The notes below the pieces were generated by a model that was not told the origin of the DNA, searched no databases, and saw only the letters and a list, made by a program, of their open reading frames with translations. 64,000 bases of DNA from Chloroflexota bacterium. Lineage in GTDB: Bacteria > Chloroflexota > Anaerolineae > Anaerolineales > UBA4823. The stretch's first letter is position 1. Every line of letters begins with the position of its first letter. The position numbers were made by a program, and so were the translations under genes. Of the stretch, positions 42,065 through 51,732 are shown piece by piece. The stretch spans positions 184,965-248,964 of the forward strand of contig JAKOUW010000244.1 of the NCBI GenBank assembly GCA_029782365.1, written 5' to 3'.

Positions 42065-43723
42065 CTACTTAGGTTTAGGGAGCCATATAATTGGCAGACC
42101 GACAGGGACCTTGCCGGCTGATGGTACCGAGCCCGTAAATAAGATTATCCTGTTCTGCCCATCCAAACCGATGATCGTAAATTCAGCCACCTGTTTGGTC
42201 AGATTGATGTGTAAGAAAGCAACGTATTTGCCATCAGGTGATGTGACAGGAGCAAGGTTAAAATAAGGAAGAGGAATTAAATCATCCAATTTTACTCTTC
42301 CATTGCCATCCAGCCAGGTTGAAAACAATGATCCTGTGTCCGGAAGACCCCCAGCCGAATTCGAAGATACCAGTAGCATATGAGTCCAATCATTTACAAC
42401 GGCAGCCACATATTCACCAGAAGTGAAATCATTCTTTGTTTCTGCTGAAGCAATCTTCAAAGTTTGACTCCCATCTAATTGAGCTCTATAAAACTCTAGA
42501 TTCGATAAACTATTCGCTGCCAAAAGATAAACTCCAGCAACTGATCCATCAGGAGAGTAACTTCCGACATGAGCGAGGGGTTGGCCGAATGTTTCGGATG
42601 GTAGGTTGTTGATCACGAACTTCATTGAACCTGTTTGGAGATCATAACTGACCAAATCATATCTCAGTGGTTGAGAATAAGTCCATACGTTTACGACTAA
42701 AAATCGATTATTAGTTGACCAAGACGGGTAGATGAACAATGCCCGCGTTTTTTGTGATTCATTTGGTACACTTGCTAAAGGTATTTGTTTACCAGATTGG
42801 ATATCGAGAGCATAAATTTCATCAGAGGCATCGAGATCTTGCGCGTTGCGGTAACTGATTGCCACGAATCTGCCGTTGGGTGAAACTGTGAATTGCTCGA
42901 TGCGGTGATCTTTCAATTCGGCAATTCGTCGCGGATTCGTGAGATTGGTTGTGAGGTCGAATAACTCTAAATAATGGCCGTTAATTGCTGGATCAAATGC
43001 TTTGATGATCAAGTGCGGGCTCACATTGTAAGCGTTTTCCAGGGAGAAATTCGTGAAAGCGGCATAACTAAGTTCTTCAGCACTAGCCTGAACTGGCCAT
43101 GAAATCATGTTCCACGTAGCTAAATCAACAACCAAAGCTGAAGCAGGGTCTGAGGATGCATCTATGAAGAAAAACTTTGAGCTATCAGAAGAAAAAGCGT
43201 AAATGTCTCTTGGAGCCCCAAAGTCGAATGCAGGTTGAAGCGGCGCGATTTGCAAGGCATGGGATCCATCTGTGGAGGTCAAGAATGCTACATTCTGATT
43301 ATTTTCAAGGCGGGTTACTAAGACATATTGACCATTTGGACTGAACCATTTCGAAAAGTTGTTGAGTTGAATATCAGATATATAACCAAGCTGGACCGCA
43401 CCAGTTCCATCTGGGTTGGTTGACCAGACTGCCTTGTCAAACCCAAGGAATAAAATTCTGCCGTTTTCGGGTGGGCCTTGTGTTGGTTTCACCGTTGGTT
43501 GAGCTGTGGGTTGTCGTGTTGGCGTGTGGGTTTGATTTGGTGATCCTGGTGTCAGAGCCAGTGTGCTGGAAAGAATCGGAGGTAAAGTACCAATTGACCC
43601 AAACGTGGGGATGGAAAAGGTCGGAATAGGGATTTCAGAACCTGGATTTGAAGTGATTAAAGTATAGGCTAAAACTGCGATAAGTAAAATTCCCAAGAGA
43701 AACGCACAACCTTTTGTATTCAT
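42065..43723 (-). CDS. Membrane-anchored beta-propeller (TolB/WD40-like) protein
   Basis: 552 residues. Membrane anchor at ~5-24, then a Thr/Pro/Gln-rich linker (about 60-85: HTPTRQPTAQPTVKPTQGP), and propeller blades: GRILFLGFDKAVWSTNPDGTGA, FSPNGQYVLVTRLE, FTVSPNGRFVAISYRN, SYSPDGSVAGVY, VTSPDGKYVAFLH. Probably outside the membrane; ligand unknown. Its -10 element is only six bases before the ATG, so the transcript may be leaderless. Confidence 0.75.
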   Translation of the reverse strand: MNTKGCAFLLGILLIAVLAYTLITSNPGSEIPIPTFSIPTFGSIGTLPPILSSTLALTPGSPNQTHTPTRQPTAQPTVKPTQGPPENGRILFLGFDKAVWSTNPDGTGAVQLGYISDIQLNNFSKWFSPNGQYVLVTRLENNQNVAFLTSTDGSHALQIAPLQPAFDFGAPRDIYAFSSDSSKFFFIDASSDPASALVVDLATWNMISWPVQASAEELSYAAFTNFSLENAYNVSPHLIIKAFDPAINGHYLELFDLTTNLTNPRRIAELKDHRIEQFTVSPNGRFVAISYRNAQDLDASDEIYALDIQSGKQIPLASVPNESQKTRALFIYPSWSTNNRFLVVNVWTYSQPLRYDLVSYDLQTGSMKFVINNLPSETFGQPLAHVGSYSPDGSVAGVYLLAANSLSNLEFYRAQLDGSQTLKIASAETKNDFTSGEYVAAVVNDWTHMLLVSSNSAGGLPDTGSLFSTWLDGNGRVKLDDLIPLPYFNLAPVTSPDGKYVAFLHINLTKQVAEFTIIGLDGQNRIILFTGSVPSAGKVPVGLPIIWLPKPK

Positions 43724-43729
43724 AAAAAT

Positions 43730-43735
43730 ATTATA
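43730..43735 (-). promoter_or_regulatory. Consensus -10 box immediately before the propeller gene start
   Basis: TATAAT on the minus strand at 43730-43735, six bases before the ATG at 43723. No Shine-Dalgarno fits in that gap and the -35 is weak. Confidence 0.45.
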
Positions 43736-43852
43736 ACGCCCGTTCAGCGTTTTCTAATAAAGTTACTGAAGTCTGTGCAGGCTAACCGTTGTGTGGTTTA
43801 ATGCCCTGGGCGTTGGGTAAAGCCCCAATTCAAAACGAATAGGATCGATGGT

Positions 43853-45532
43853 ATGCAAAGAATAATTCGAGTTCTCGTTATCACAACTATTATTGTAGGG
43901 ATGTTACTGTTTGTGGGCGTCAATGCAGTGCGGATTGGATTAAATAATTCTCGAGGTGATTTGAGTGACGTGATTGCAGGTCAGTTCGACCCTGGCCCGC
44001 AGCTAAATCAAAAAGATGTTAGTCAGGTAGGTGACCCTGCAGGTCAAGTATATACTGCCACATTGCGTGTAGATACCCGGCTACAAGCCCGTTTGCCAGA
44101 TGAATATTTATCTTTTTCTATTGACACTTCTCAGTTAGTAGGGGGCAAATGGTGGAATCCGGATGCACCAGGTTCGGAGTTGGGATCAGGCACGGTAAAA
44201 GCACCTCCAATTGACCTAAATCGACCTCAACTTGATAAACTTGTATCAGCTCTTGCTCCTGCTTATGTCCGAATAGGCGGTTCCGAGGCTGATAAAGTAT
44301 TTTATAACATGCAAAGCGACCAATCAGGCAACCCACCCAGTGGTTATGATTCGGTTTTATCGAAGGCAGAGTGGGATTCCGCGAATGGTTTTGCAAAGCG
44401 CAATGGTTTGAAATTGGTTTTTACACTAAACGCAGGTCCAGGAGCGCGTAATATCAATGGCACGTGGGATCCAACCAATGCCGAATCCCTGTTGGTCTAC
44501 TCCGCCAAGCAAGGCTATTCAGTTGCGGGATGGGAATTTGGCAATGAAGTCAATATATACTGGTTTGTTCATGGTTTAAATAAGCAAGTTTCTCCCAAGC
44601 AATATATATCGGATTTTAAAGGGGTCAAAACCTTAGTCAAGCAGTATTTCCCAGATGCGCTCATATCTGCACAAGGCAGTGCTTATTGGCCTGTGCTTGG
44701 CGAACCGTTGAATTATTTTTACCATTTTCTGCCTGATTTCATGAAAGCAGATGGACAAGACACAGATGTCGTTTCTTGGCATTATTATCCACAACAATCG
44801 AAACGTGGGCCGGTTGCAACTCGGCGTGCATTTCCTGGAAGGCTGCTGAATGTTAATAATTTGAATGAAGTCTCTTATTGGGCATCCGAAATTCGCTCAA
44901 TGAGAAACCAATATGCGCCAAACGCTCAAACATGGATGGGAGAGACTGGAAATGCGCAATTTGGAGGTGAACCAGGGTTGTCAGATGCCTATCTGGGTGG
45001 GCTCTGGTGGCTAGATCAATTGGGTCTTCTGGCCCGTTACAATACACAGGTAGTAGTCCGTCAAACACTTACAGGCATGAACTATGGTTTGATTGACGAT
45101 GCAACTCTTATGCCCAGGCCCGATTATTGGAATTCATTGTTATGGAAAAAACTTATGGGTGAAGAAGTTTATAAAACAGGAGTTTTAGGAGATCATACGG
45201 AAAGCCTGCGCGTTTATGCTCAGTCGTTACCTGGCATGCGTAATGGTTACACAATATTGATTATCAATCTAGATCCGAAGAAATCTGCCAGAATTTCTAT
45301 ACCCGATTTTGTGGACAGGCCATTTGAAATATACGGATTAAGTACACCTGATCTTTTCAGCCAGACTTTATTGTTGAACGGCGTTCAATTAAAATTGGAT
45401 AATAACGGTAATTTACCCGTAATCAACGGACTTCCTTTTATCGGTGGCGGTATTCCTGAAATCACATTGAACCCATTGGCTTATGCGTTTGTTTCGTTCC
45501 CTCCCATTATTGCCACTGACCTTGTTCCATAA
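43853..45532 (+). CDS. GH79-like (heparanase-type) glycoside hydrolase
   Basis: 559 residues. Single membrane anchor at ~5-28, then a linker, then a (beta/alpha)8 domain: YVRIGGSEADKVFY, GWEFGNEVNIY with the putative acid/base E232 in NEV, and TWMGETGNAQFGG with the putative nucleophile E364. These positions and the RIGGS start follow the heparanase/GH79 pattern, enzymes that cut beta-glucuronide or related bonds. The C-terminal ~90 residues look like the beta-sandwich of clan GH-A relatives. Ends at a terminator-like hairpin shared with htpG. Confidence 0.78.
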   Translation: MQRIIRVLVITTIIVGMLLFVGVNAVRIGLNNSRGDLSDVIAGQFDPGPQLNQKDVSQVGDPAGQVYTATLRVDTRLQARLPDEYLSFSIDTSQLVGGKWWNPDAPGSELGSGTVKAPPIDLNRPQLDKLVSALAPAYVRIGGSEADKVFYNMQSDQSGNPPSGYDSVLSKAEWDSANGFAKRNGLKLVFTLNAGPGARNINGTWDPTNAESLLVYSAKQGYSVAGWEFGNEVNIYWFVHGLNKQVSPKQYISDFKGVKTLVKQYFPDALISAQGSAYWPVLGEPLNYFYHFLPDFMKADGQDTDVVSWHYYPQQSKRGPVATRRAFPGRLLNVNNLNEVSYWASEIRSMRNQYAPNAQTWMGETGNAQFGGEPGLSDAYLGGLWWLDQLGLLARYNTQVVVRQTLTGMNYGLIDDATLMPRPDYWNSLLWKKLMGEEVYKTGVLGDHTESLRVYAQSLPGMRNGYTILIINLDPKKSARISIPDFVDRPFEIYGLSTPDLFSQTLLLNGVQLKLDNNGNLPVINGLPFIGGGIPEITLNPLAYAFVSFPPIIATDLVP

Positions 45533-45565
45533 ACGTGATATCTTGATGGTTATGCGAATCGGATA

Positions 45566-45604
45566 ATAAAAAGCCCGGTGGAAATTTTTCACCCGGCTTT
45601 TTAT
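45566..45604. terminator. Bidirectional terminator between the GH79-like gene and htpG
   Basis: AATAAAAAGCC-C-GGTG pairs with CACC-C-GGCTTTTTATT around GAAATTTTT, with one mismatch. T-tracts on both strands, between convergent genes. Confidence 0.75.
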
Positions 45605-45659
45605 TGCTTCTCCAAGAGGCCATGAAAATTACGTTGTTGCAACCCCCAAAGGATGACCC

Positions 45660-47546
45660 TTAATCGAGCGCCTTTTCGATCAATTGGTTGATCCGGCTGA
45701 TCATACTCGCGGGGTCTTTATGTAGGCCTTCGATGAGCAAGGTATTTTCAAATAACTGTGTGATTGCCAGTGCTGAGCGTTCATCGCTGTCCGGAAGGGA
45801 GTTCAACTTGGTCAGAATTGGATGCCTTGGATTGAGTTCCAAAATCTTCTTTGGAGCGACGAAATCCTCCTTCAATAAACGGTACACGCGCTGCATTTCA
45901 GCATTGGGAGAGCCAGATGCGTCTACCAGCCGGGCTGGTGAGTCAGCCAAACGGTCAGTCATTCTTACATCCGACACCTGATCCCCCAATTGGCGTTTGA
46001 AACGGTCAATCAAGGGAAGCCAATCCTGGACAGGGATGGAATGTACATCTGTATCTTCACTGGATTGCGATTCCGCATTTTCGGGAAGTTTTAAGTCAGC
46101 TTGGGCAACGTTTTGGAATGATTTGCCCTTATATTCTTTCAATCGAAGCAGCATGAAAGGATCAACCAAAGGATCGGTCATGAGAATGACTTCATATCCG
46201 TTTTTCCTGACGATGTCTAGATGGGGAGAAACGACTGCGGAATGGTCATCATCGCCCAGAATATAATAAATCGCGGTTTGTCTTTCCGGCATTCTCCCTA
46301 GATAATCATCGAGCGATGACCATTGATCAGGGTGTATCGTGGTATGAAATCTCAATAACGGGTAGAGATTTTCTGGTTCAGATGTTTCAACAGAAACGCC
46401 GTGTTTGATGAATCTGCCAAAAGCCAACCAGAATTTTGCATAATTCTCTGCTTCTTCAACAGCAAGCTTCTTGAACATGTCAATAACTTTAGAAGTTATT
46501 AACTTTTTCAAGCGCGCCATGACGGTATTTGCCTGTACATTTTCACGCGATACATTGAGCGGCAGATCTTCCGAATCAACAACGCCCTGAACGAAACCCA
46601 GGTAATCAGGAAGAAGATCTTTGCAGTAATCTTGAATCAAGATTTTCCGAGCGTAGAGTTTTAACCCATCTTCTTTTCTAATGCCAAACATGCCTCGTTC
46701 GGGGTGAGATGGCGAAAATAGAACGGCATAAATTTGGACTGGCGCATCGGCTGAAATGTGGGTATAGGTCAACGGATCGTCAAAATCAAGGGTCAGTTGT
46801 TTGTAAAATTCATTGTAATCTTTCTTTTCAACCTGTCTGGGGTTTTGTCGCCACAAAGCTGTACGTTTGTTTACTTGCTCTTGATTGGCGCCAATGTAAA
46901 TAGGATAGGGGACAAAATCGGAATGTTTGGTGATGACAGTTCTCAACATATATTCTTGGGCAAATTCAACTGCATCTTCTTTGAGTTGTATGATAATTTC
47001 GGTGCCTCTGGTTGATTTCTCTGCTGGTTCGATCGAATAAGTATCACCGCCAGCGCAAACCCAGGCAGCAGCAGCATCTTCTTTCCTGTAAGATCTTGAA
47101 ATAACACGCACATTTTCGGCTACCATAAAGACCGAGTAAAAACCAACGCCAAATTGGCCAATAATATCGGAAAGCCGGCCATTACCTGAAGACTGTCCAA
47201 TTTCCTTTGCGGCGGTAATGAACGCGCGAGCGCCCGAATGAGCTATCGTCCCCAAATTTTCACGCATTTCAGACTCGTTCATTCCAATCCCATTGTCACC
47301 AACGGTCAGGGTTTTTGTGTTTTGATCGTATGTGATCCTTATACCTAACTCAGCGCCTGGATCGATTATGTCTTGGTTGGTTAGCATTTCAAATTCAAGG
47401 CGTGTTAGCGCATCGGATGCATTTGAAATCAATTCGCGCAGGAATATTTCCCTCTCCGTATAAAGAGAATGGATCAATATATCCAGAATTTGACGAGTTT
47501 CAGCTTTAAATGGGATAGCAGTAGAAGTCGTGGATGAATCACTCAT
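45660..47546 (-). CDS. htpG: Molecular chaperone HtpG (Hsp90)
   Basis: 628 residues from ATG 47546, with GGAGG five bases upstream; TTG 47558 is less likely. GHKL ATPase motifs: LIHSLYTEREIFLRELISNASDA, LTVGDNGIGM, GQFGVGFYSVFMVA; then the middle-domain FSPSHPERGMFGIR and LPLNVSRENVQANTVM. It refolds client proteins during stress. The region ahead does not show a clear heat-shock element. Confidence 0.96.
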   Translation of the reverse strand: MSDSSTTSTAIPFKAETRQILDILIHSLYTEREIFLRELISNASDALTRLEFEMLTNQDIIDPGAELGIRITYDQNTKTLTVGDNGIGMNESEMRENLGTIAHSGARAFITAAKEIGQSSGNGRLSDIIGQFGVGFYSVFMVAENVRVISRSYRKEDAAAAWVCAGGDTYSIEPAEKSTRGTEIIIQLKEDAVEFAQEYMLRTVITKHSDFVPYPIYIGANQEQVNKRTALWRQNPRQVEKKDYNEFYKQLTLDFDDPLTYTHISADAPVQIYAVLFSPSHPERGMFGIRKEDGLKLYARKILIQDYCKDLLPDYLGFVQGVVDSEDLPLNVSRENVQANTVMARLKKLITSKVIDMFKKLAVEEAENYAKFWLAFGRFIKHGVSVETSEPENLYPLLRFHTTIHPDQWSSLDDYLGRMPERQTAIYYILGDDDHSAVVSPHLDIVRKNGYEVILMTDPLVDPFMLLRLKEYKGKSFQNVAQADLKLPENAESQSSEDTDVHSIPVQDWLPLIDRFKRQLGDQVSDVRMTDRLADSPARLVDASGSPNAEMQRVYRLLKEDFVAPKKILELNPRHPILTKLNSLPDSDERSALAITQLFENTLLIEGLHKDPASMISRINQLIEKALD

Positions 47547-47674
47547 AGAAGCCTCCAATCAGTTAAATTGCAAGCATATAATACTTTAAGGTTGTAAGAA
47601 ATCCATTAACACTAGCCTGTTTTTCAAAGAAAAGTGTAACTTCGTATTCGATACGCAATTGTACTCTCGGATAG

Positions 47675-48556
47675 TCATGACTTTACCGCACGAGCGATCG
47701 CAGCTATATGGTCGGGGGTGCTGCCACAACAGCCGCCAACAATTCGCGCTCCGGAGGAAACATTATTTAGTGCCGATTGAGCCATTTGTTCTGGGGTTAT
47801 ATCGTAAACGGCTGTCCCGTTCTCATCCATTTTCGGAAGCCCGGCGTTCGGTTTGGCCCAAATCGGGTAGCCAGGGATTGTAGTTGAGTATTCTTTGATA
47901 ATCTTTTCCATATTATCTAGAGTAGTCCCACAATTCGCCCCGATCGCCGCTGCGCCTTTTTCAGCGAAAGTTTTCGCTACAACTGCTGGTTTAACGCCCA
48001 TCATTGTCCGTACACCTCTATCGTAACTAAACGAAACAACAATGGGTAAATTTGAGACAGATCGAACTGCATCAAATGCCGATATGGCTTCCTCCAGGGA
48101 AAACATGGTTTCGATAACAAAAAAATCTACTCCACCCTCAGCAAGCGCCAGAGCTTGTTCTGCATACGCTTGAAATGCTTCTTGTGGGAGAAGGGGTCCA
48201 TAAGGTTTCATAATTTGACCGGTAGGCCCAATTGAACCAGCTACGAGGAGAGCGTCATTAGACGCGGCGGCACTCCGCGCAATCCGAGCAGCCCGAAGAT
48301 TGACTTCTTTCACTTTATCAAAATATTTGGAGTCTTTCATTCGGATGAGCGTGCCACCAAAGGTGCAGGTTAAAATTACATCCGAACCTGAGTTTACAAA
48401 TGCAGTGGCAAGATTTTGCAATTTTTCCGGATCATCAAATACCAATTCTTCCGGAATTGTTCCAGGCTTGAGTCCCATCTTATGCAAATTTGTTCCGGTC
48501 GCTCCGTCCGAAACTAAAACTTTCCTGGTTAATAATCGTTCTTCAAGCTTATCCAT
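47675..48556 (-). CDS. Homocysteine S-methyltransferase family protein
   Basis: 293 residues from ATG 48556, with GAGGAG upstream. It is the TIM-barrel methyl-acceptor fold shared by MmuM, BHMT and the N-terminal module of MetH: VSDGATGTNLHKMGL, EELVFDDPEKLQN, IGANCG and GGCCGSTPDHI, the last two holding the three zinc cysteines. The expected methyl donor (S-methylmethionine, betaine or a corrinoid protein) cannot be decided. No adjacent donor partner. Confidence 0.88.
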   Translation of the reverse strand: MDKLEERLLTRKVLVSDGATGTNLHKMGLKPGTIPEELVFDDPEKLQNLATAFVNSGSDVILTCTFGGTLIRMKDSKYFDKVKEVNLRAARIARSAAASNDALLVAGSIGPTGQIMKPYGPLLPQEAFQAYAEQALALAEGGVDFFVIETMFSLEEAISAFDAVRSVSNLPIVVSFSYDRGVRTMMGVKPAVVAKTFAEKGAAAIGANCGTTLDNMEKIIKEYSTTIPGYPIWAKPNAGLPKMDENGTAVYDITPEQMAQSALNNVSSGARIVGGCCGSTPDHIAAIARAVKS

Positions 48557-48745
48557 TCCATCTCCTCTACTGTCTAATAGCAAACTGCCTATATATTAGG
48601 AGTTATTTTAACTTTGTTTCCTTAAGATGACATAATCAAAACTGCCTGCTTTGTAAAATAATTCAAAAATCCCTATGGTATACTTTCACTTTCAATCAAA
48701 AACAATTCAAGAAGCGAGATTGACCTCCAATTTTTCATTGATAAA

Positions 48746-49531
48746 ATGATGAACCTTGAAATAAGGGAAGTTCGAAAAATATTTCATCGGCGAGGCCGGT
48801 CTGTGAAACAAGAGCCTGAAGGCTTGGTAGCGCTTGACAGAGTTAGCTTGACGGTGGAGAAAGGGGAATTCGTTTGTCTTATTGGACCTTCGGGATGTGG
48901 TAAAAGCACTTTACTTAATTTGATTGCTGGCCTTGAGGAACCCGACGCAGGCGAAATATTTGCCGATGGTAAACAAATCCAAGGGACCGATCCGAGTCGA
49001 GTTTTGATGTTTCAAGAACCAGCATTGTTTCCTTGGCTGAATGTTCAGGCAAATGTCGAATTCGGCTTAAGGTTAAAAGGCGTTTCTAAAAGTGCTTGCG
49101 AGCAAACAGCTACGAGGCTACTCGAAATGGTTCACTTAAGCCAATTTCGTCATGCCTGGGTACATGAGCTTTCGGGAGGTATGCGTCAGCGTGTTGCACT
49201 CGCTCGCGCATTAGCAGTTGATCCAGCCGTATTGTTGATGGACGAACCATTTGGCGCACTAGATGCGATTACGCGCGATCATCTGATTTCTGAGCTGCAG
49301 GAAATTTGGTTAAAGACCGAGAAAACGGTGATTTTTGTTACTCACAATGTAGGGGAAGCCGTGGTATTAGGGGATCGTGTTATCGTAATGTCTCCGCGTC
49401 CTGGAAGGATTATAGCAGAGCACACGATTCATTTAAAACACCCACGGTCAGTGGAGGACCTGGAAACCACAAAAGTGGCACGAAAAATTGCGGCGGACTT
49501 GCAAATGGTGAATGACTTTGAGCCAGATTGA
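48746..49531 (+). CDS. ABC transporter ATP-binding protein, nitrate/sulfonate/taurine type
   Basis: 261 residues. Walker A IGPSGCGKSTLL at ~45-56, Q-loop MFQEPALFPWLNV, signature LSGGMRQRVALARAL and Walker B VLLMDEPFGALDAITR, then H-loop FVTHNVGEAV. The sequence is of the SsuB/TauB/NrtD group. An extended -10 (TATACT near 48679-48684) may drive it. Couples to the permease gene 13 bases downstream; no substrate-binding protein is next to them. Confidence 0.92.
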   Translation: MMNLEIREVRKIFHRRGRSVKQEPEGLVALDRVSLTVEKGEFVCLIGPSGCGKSTLLNLIAGLEEPDAGEIFADGKQIQGTDPSRVLMFQEPALFPWLNVQANVEFGLRLKGVSKSACEQTATRLLEMVHLSQFRHAWVHELSGGMRQRVALARALAVDPAVLLMDEPFGALDAITRDHLISELQEIWLKTEKTVIFVTHNVGEAVVLGDRVIVMSPRPGRIIAEHTIHLKHPRSVEDLETTKVARKIAADLQMVNDFEPD

Positions 49532-49544
49532 GAGATCAGGTCAT

Positions 49545-50312
49545 ATGAAATTATCTTTGAAAACATGGCAGCGCCAGGTAATTTTCTTTTTTATTCTTAC
49601 TTGCACCTGGGAAATTGTAACACGGCTGAGATTCTGGCCAGAATATTTATTTCCAGCACCATCGAGTGTTCTGACTTCCTTGATTTCGGGTTTAAAAGAT
49701 AAAACAATCTTTATCGGAATTGCTGGCAGTATTAGCCGTCTGCTTAAGGGCTATATCATCGCGACAATGATTGGTATGTCTGTTGGAGTTTGTATGGCAC
49801 AGATTCGCTGGGTGAAAGAAACATTTGGCTTGTTGTTTCTAGGATTGCAAACTTTGCCAAGCATTTGTTGGCTGCCTATGGCATTATTGTGGTTTGGTTT
49901 AAATGAAACTGCGATTGTATTTGTTGTCATAATGGGTGCCGTTTTTTCGATTGCCCAATCTACTGAAGACGGCATTCGTAATACCGCACCTTCTTTTGCA
50001 CGAGCAGCAAGTAATCTTGGCGCAAAAGGTTTGCGTTTGTATTTGTGGGTTGTGTTTCCTGCAGCTTTACCGAACTTAATTTCAGGAATGAAACTGGGCT
50101 GGTCCTTTGCCTGGCGTGCAATGATGGCTGGCGAATTACTTTACACCCTTCCGGGACTGGGAAATTTATTGAATATGGGCCGAGAACTAAATGATATGAG
50201 CCAGGTTGTGGCTGTGATGCTTATTATTATTCTGCTAGGGGTAATCACCGATAAAATGTTTTTTGGCGTGCTCGAAAAGCGTACTCGCGAACGATGGGGA
50301 TTGACAGGGTAG
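49545..50312 (+). CDS. ABC transporter permease, nitrate/sulfonate/taurine type
   Basis: 255 residues from ATG 49545. Six hydrophobic segments and the EAA-loop region SFARAASNLGAKGLRLYLWVVFPAALPNLISGMKLG. Similar to SsuC/TauC. The open frame before the ATG overlaps the ATPase gene but lacks a ribosome site. With the neighbouring ATPase it should form an importer; the missing periplasmic-type binding protein prevents assigning a substrate. Convergent end 8 bases from the FeS/membrane subunit gene. Confidence 0.9.
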   Translation: MKLSLKTWQRQVIFFFILTCTWEIVTRLRFWPEYLFPAPSSVLTSLISGLKDKTIFIGIAGSISRLLKGYIIATMIGMSVGVCMAQIRWVKETFGLLFLGLQTLPSICWLPMALLWFGLNETAIVFVVIMGAVFSIAQSTEDGIRNTAPSFARAASNLGAKGLRLYLWVVFPAALPNLISGMKLGWSFAWRAMMAGELLYTLPGLGNLLNMGRELNDMSQVVAVMLIIILLGVITDKMFFGVLEKRTRERWGLTG

Positions 50313-50319
50313 CATAAGA

Positions 50320-51732
50320 TTACCAACCTGGTGAGACGATCTCCAGGTGGGAATAGAATTCAAGCCGGTCTATCGCAAAACCAACAAATGCCAGACCTAT
50401 AGCCCACCAACCAGGTTCACCGCGGCTCAACAAGAACCACGGCACAAAAAAACCGATGACAATTCGCAGGAAAACAAACCAGGCGGCTCTCGGAGTCGGG
50501 TGATCTGTTTTAGTGTGACTGTTGGTGTAAAGACTTAATTGTAGAATACTAGAAAGAACTCCCGTGATTATTAGAATTGTTAAGAATGGGTTATTCTTGG
50601 TAAAATCCCCAAATGTAGCCCCTAGAGCAGACAGGAAAAGGCCACCAAGAACTGTGGATGCGCTGTGGATTTGCGGTCTCACACGATATATTTCAGTAGA
50701 TGGAGCAGATTTGAATCTGACTACATCATAAACTCGGTCCATAGAGAACAAGCATAAAAATCCTATCAGACCCGTTGAAATTTGGATCAACCCAGGGGCG
50801 GTGTACAGAAAATTCCATAGCGACAAGCGAGGGAGAACAAAGAAGAATCCAAGCATCGCCAAGAAAAGAGTGAACAAGATGATTTCACGACTTAACCAAG
50901 AAGTACGAATATTAATAACCGCACGCCAAGCCCTGGTTGGCTTGCCCAGGTGCAAGGTGGATATTCCTATAGCTAAAAATCCCAGGCTGAAGAATGTTAA
51001 ATCAATAAAAGGTTGGTGAGTAAGCCAAATGGAAGGAATACCGCAGAAAATCGCAAAAAGTAAAGGCATGATTGTTGTCATCAGCCAAAGGGGCCATTCA
51101 TGAGAGAGAGAAATTTTACTTGAAGTGGTAATAATTCGAGAAGGCAGGTTGGAGGTCAGGTTTCGGAGGGGGTAAAAACGAACAGCAGGTTGTAAATCCG
51201 ACCGCGGAAAACCATTCATTTGACTGACCAGGCCCTGTGGAATGGCATTCAATGAGCCAATTGTAAGAGCATTTGTTGGACAGGCGGTTACACAAGCTGG
51301 TTCAGAATGTGATTTAAGCCTGGAAGCGCAGAAAGTACACTTTTCCATCACTCCAGTTTGGGTATTGTACTTCGGTGCATCATAAGGGCAAGCCCATGAG
51401 CAGTATTGGCAACCAATGCATTTTTGAGGATCGATTAAAACTGCGCCCGTTATTTGGTCTTTTGAATACGCTGATGCCGGGCAACTCTTCAAACAGGCAG
51501 GTTCTAAGCAATGATTACAGGCAATAGAGAGATGAAAACTTGGAAATTCCGGATCATGGTGAGGATTGTGGGAATGAATTGTACGCCAGGAAGGCGGTCG
51601 GATTTCAATTCCGCGATCTAGAAAAGGGAATTGATTCTCAATTTGGCAGGCAATAACGCAGGCTGAACAACCAGTGCACAAATTTGGATCGAAGATAAAT
51701 GCAGGTTGGATCACTTTCGACTTTCGCGCCAT
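50320..51732 (-). CDS. Fused DmsB-type 4x[4Fe-4S] and DmsC-type membrane subunit
   Basis: 470 residues. The first ~200 residues are a DmsB/NrfC-like electron-transfer subunit with cysteine groups CTGCSACVIAC, CNHCLEPACLKSC, CIGCQYCSWACPYDAP and CTFCASRLKSHSEPACVTAC (four clusters). Residues ~210-470 hold eight or so membrane segments with DmsC/NrfD-like features (HLGKPTRAWRA). Normally these are two proteins. It pairs with the molybdoenzyme whose stop overlaps its start by 22 bases. Confidence 0.88.
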   Translation of the reverse strand: MARKSKVIQPAFIFDPNLCTGCSACVIACQIENQFPFLDRGIEIRPPSWRTIHSHNPHHDPEFPSFHLSIACNHCLEPACLKSCPASAYSKDQITGAVLIDPQKCIGCQYCSWACPYDAPKYNTQTGVMEKCTFCASRLKSHSEPACVTACPTNALTIGSLNAIPQGLVSQMNGFPRSDLQPAVRFYPLRNLTSNLPSRIITTSSKISLSHEWPLWLMTTIMPLLFAIFCGIPSIWLTHQPFIDLTFFSLGFLAIGISTLHLGKPTRAWRAVINIRTSWLSREIILFTLFLAMLGFFFVLPRLSLWNFLYTAPGLIQISTGLIGFLCLFSMDRVYDVVRFKSAPSTEIYRVRPQIHSASTVLGGLFLSALGATFGDFTKNNPFLTILIITGVLSSILQLSLYTNSHTKTDHPTPRAAWFVFLRIVIGFFVPWFLLSRGEPGWWAIGLAFVGFAIDRLEFYSHLEIVSPGW

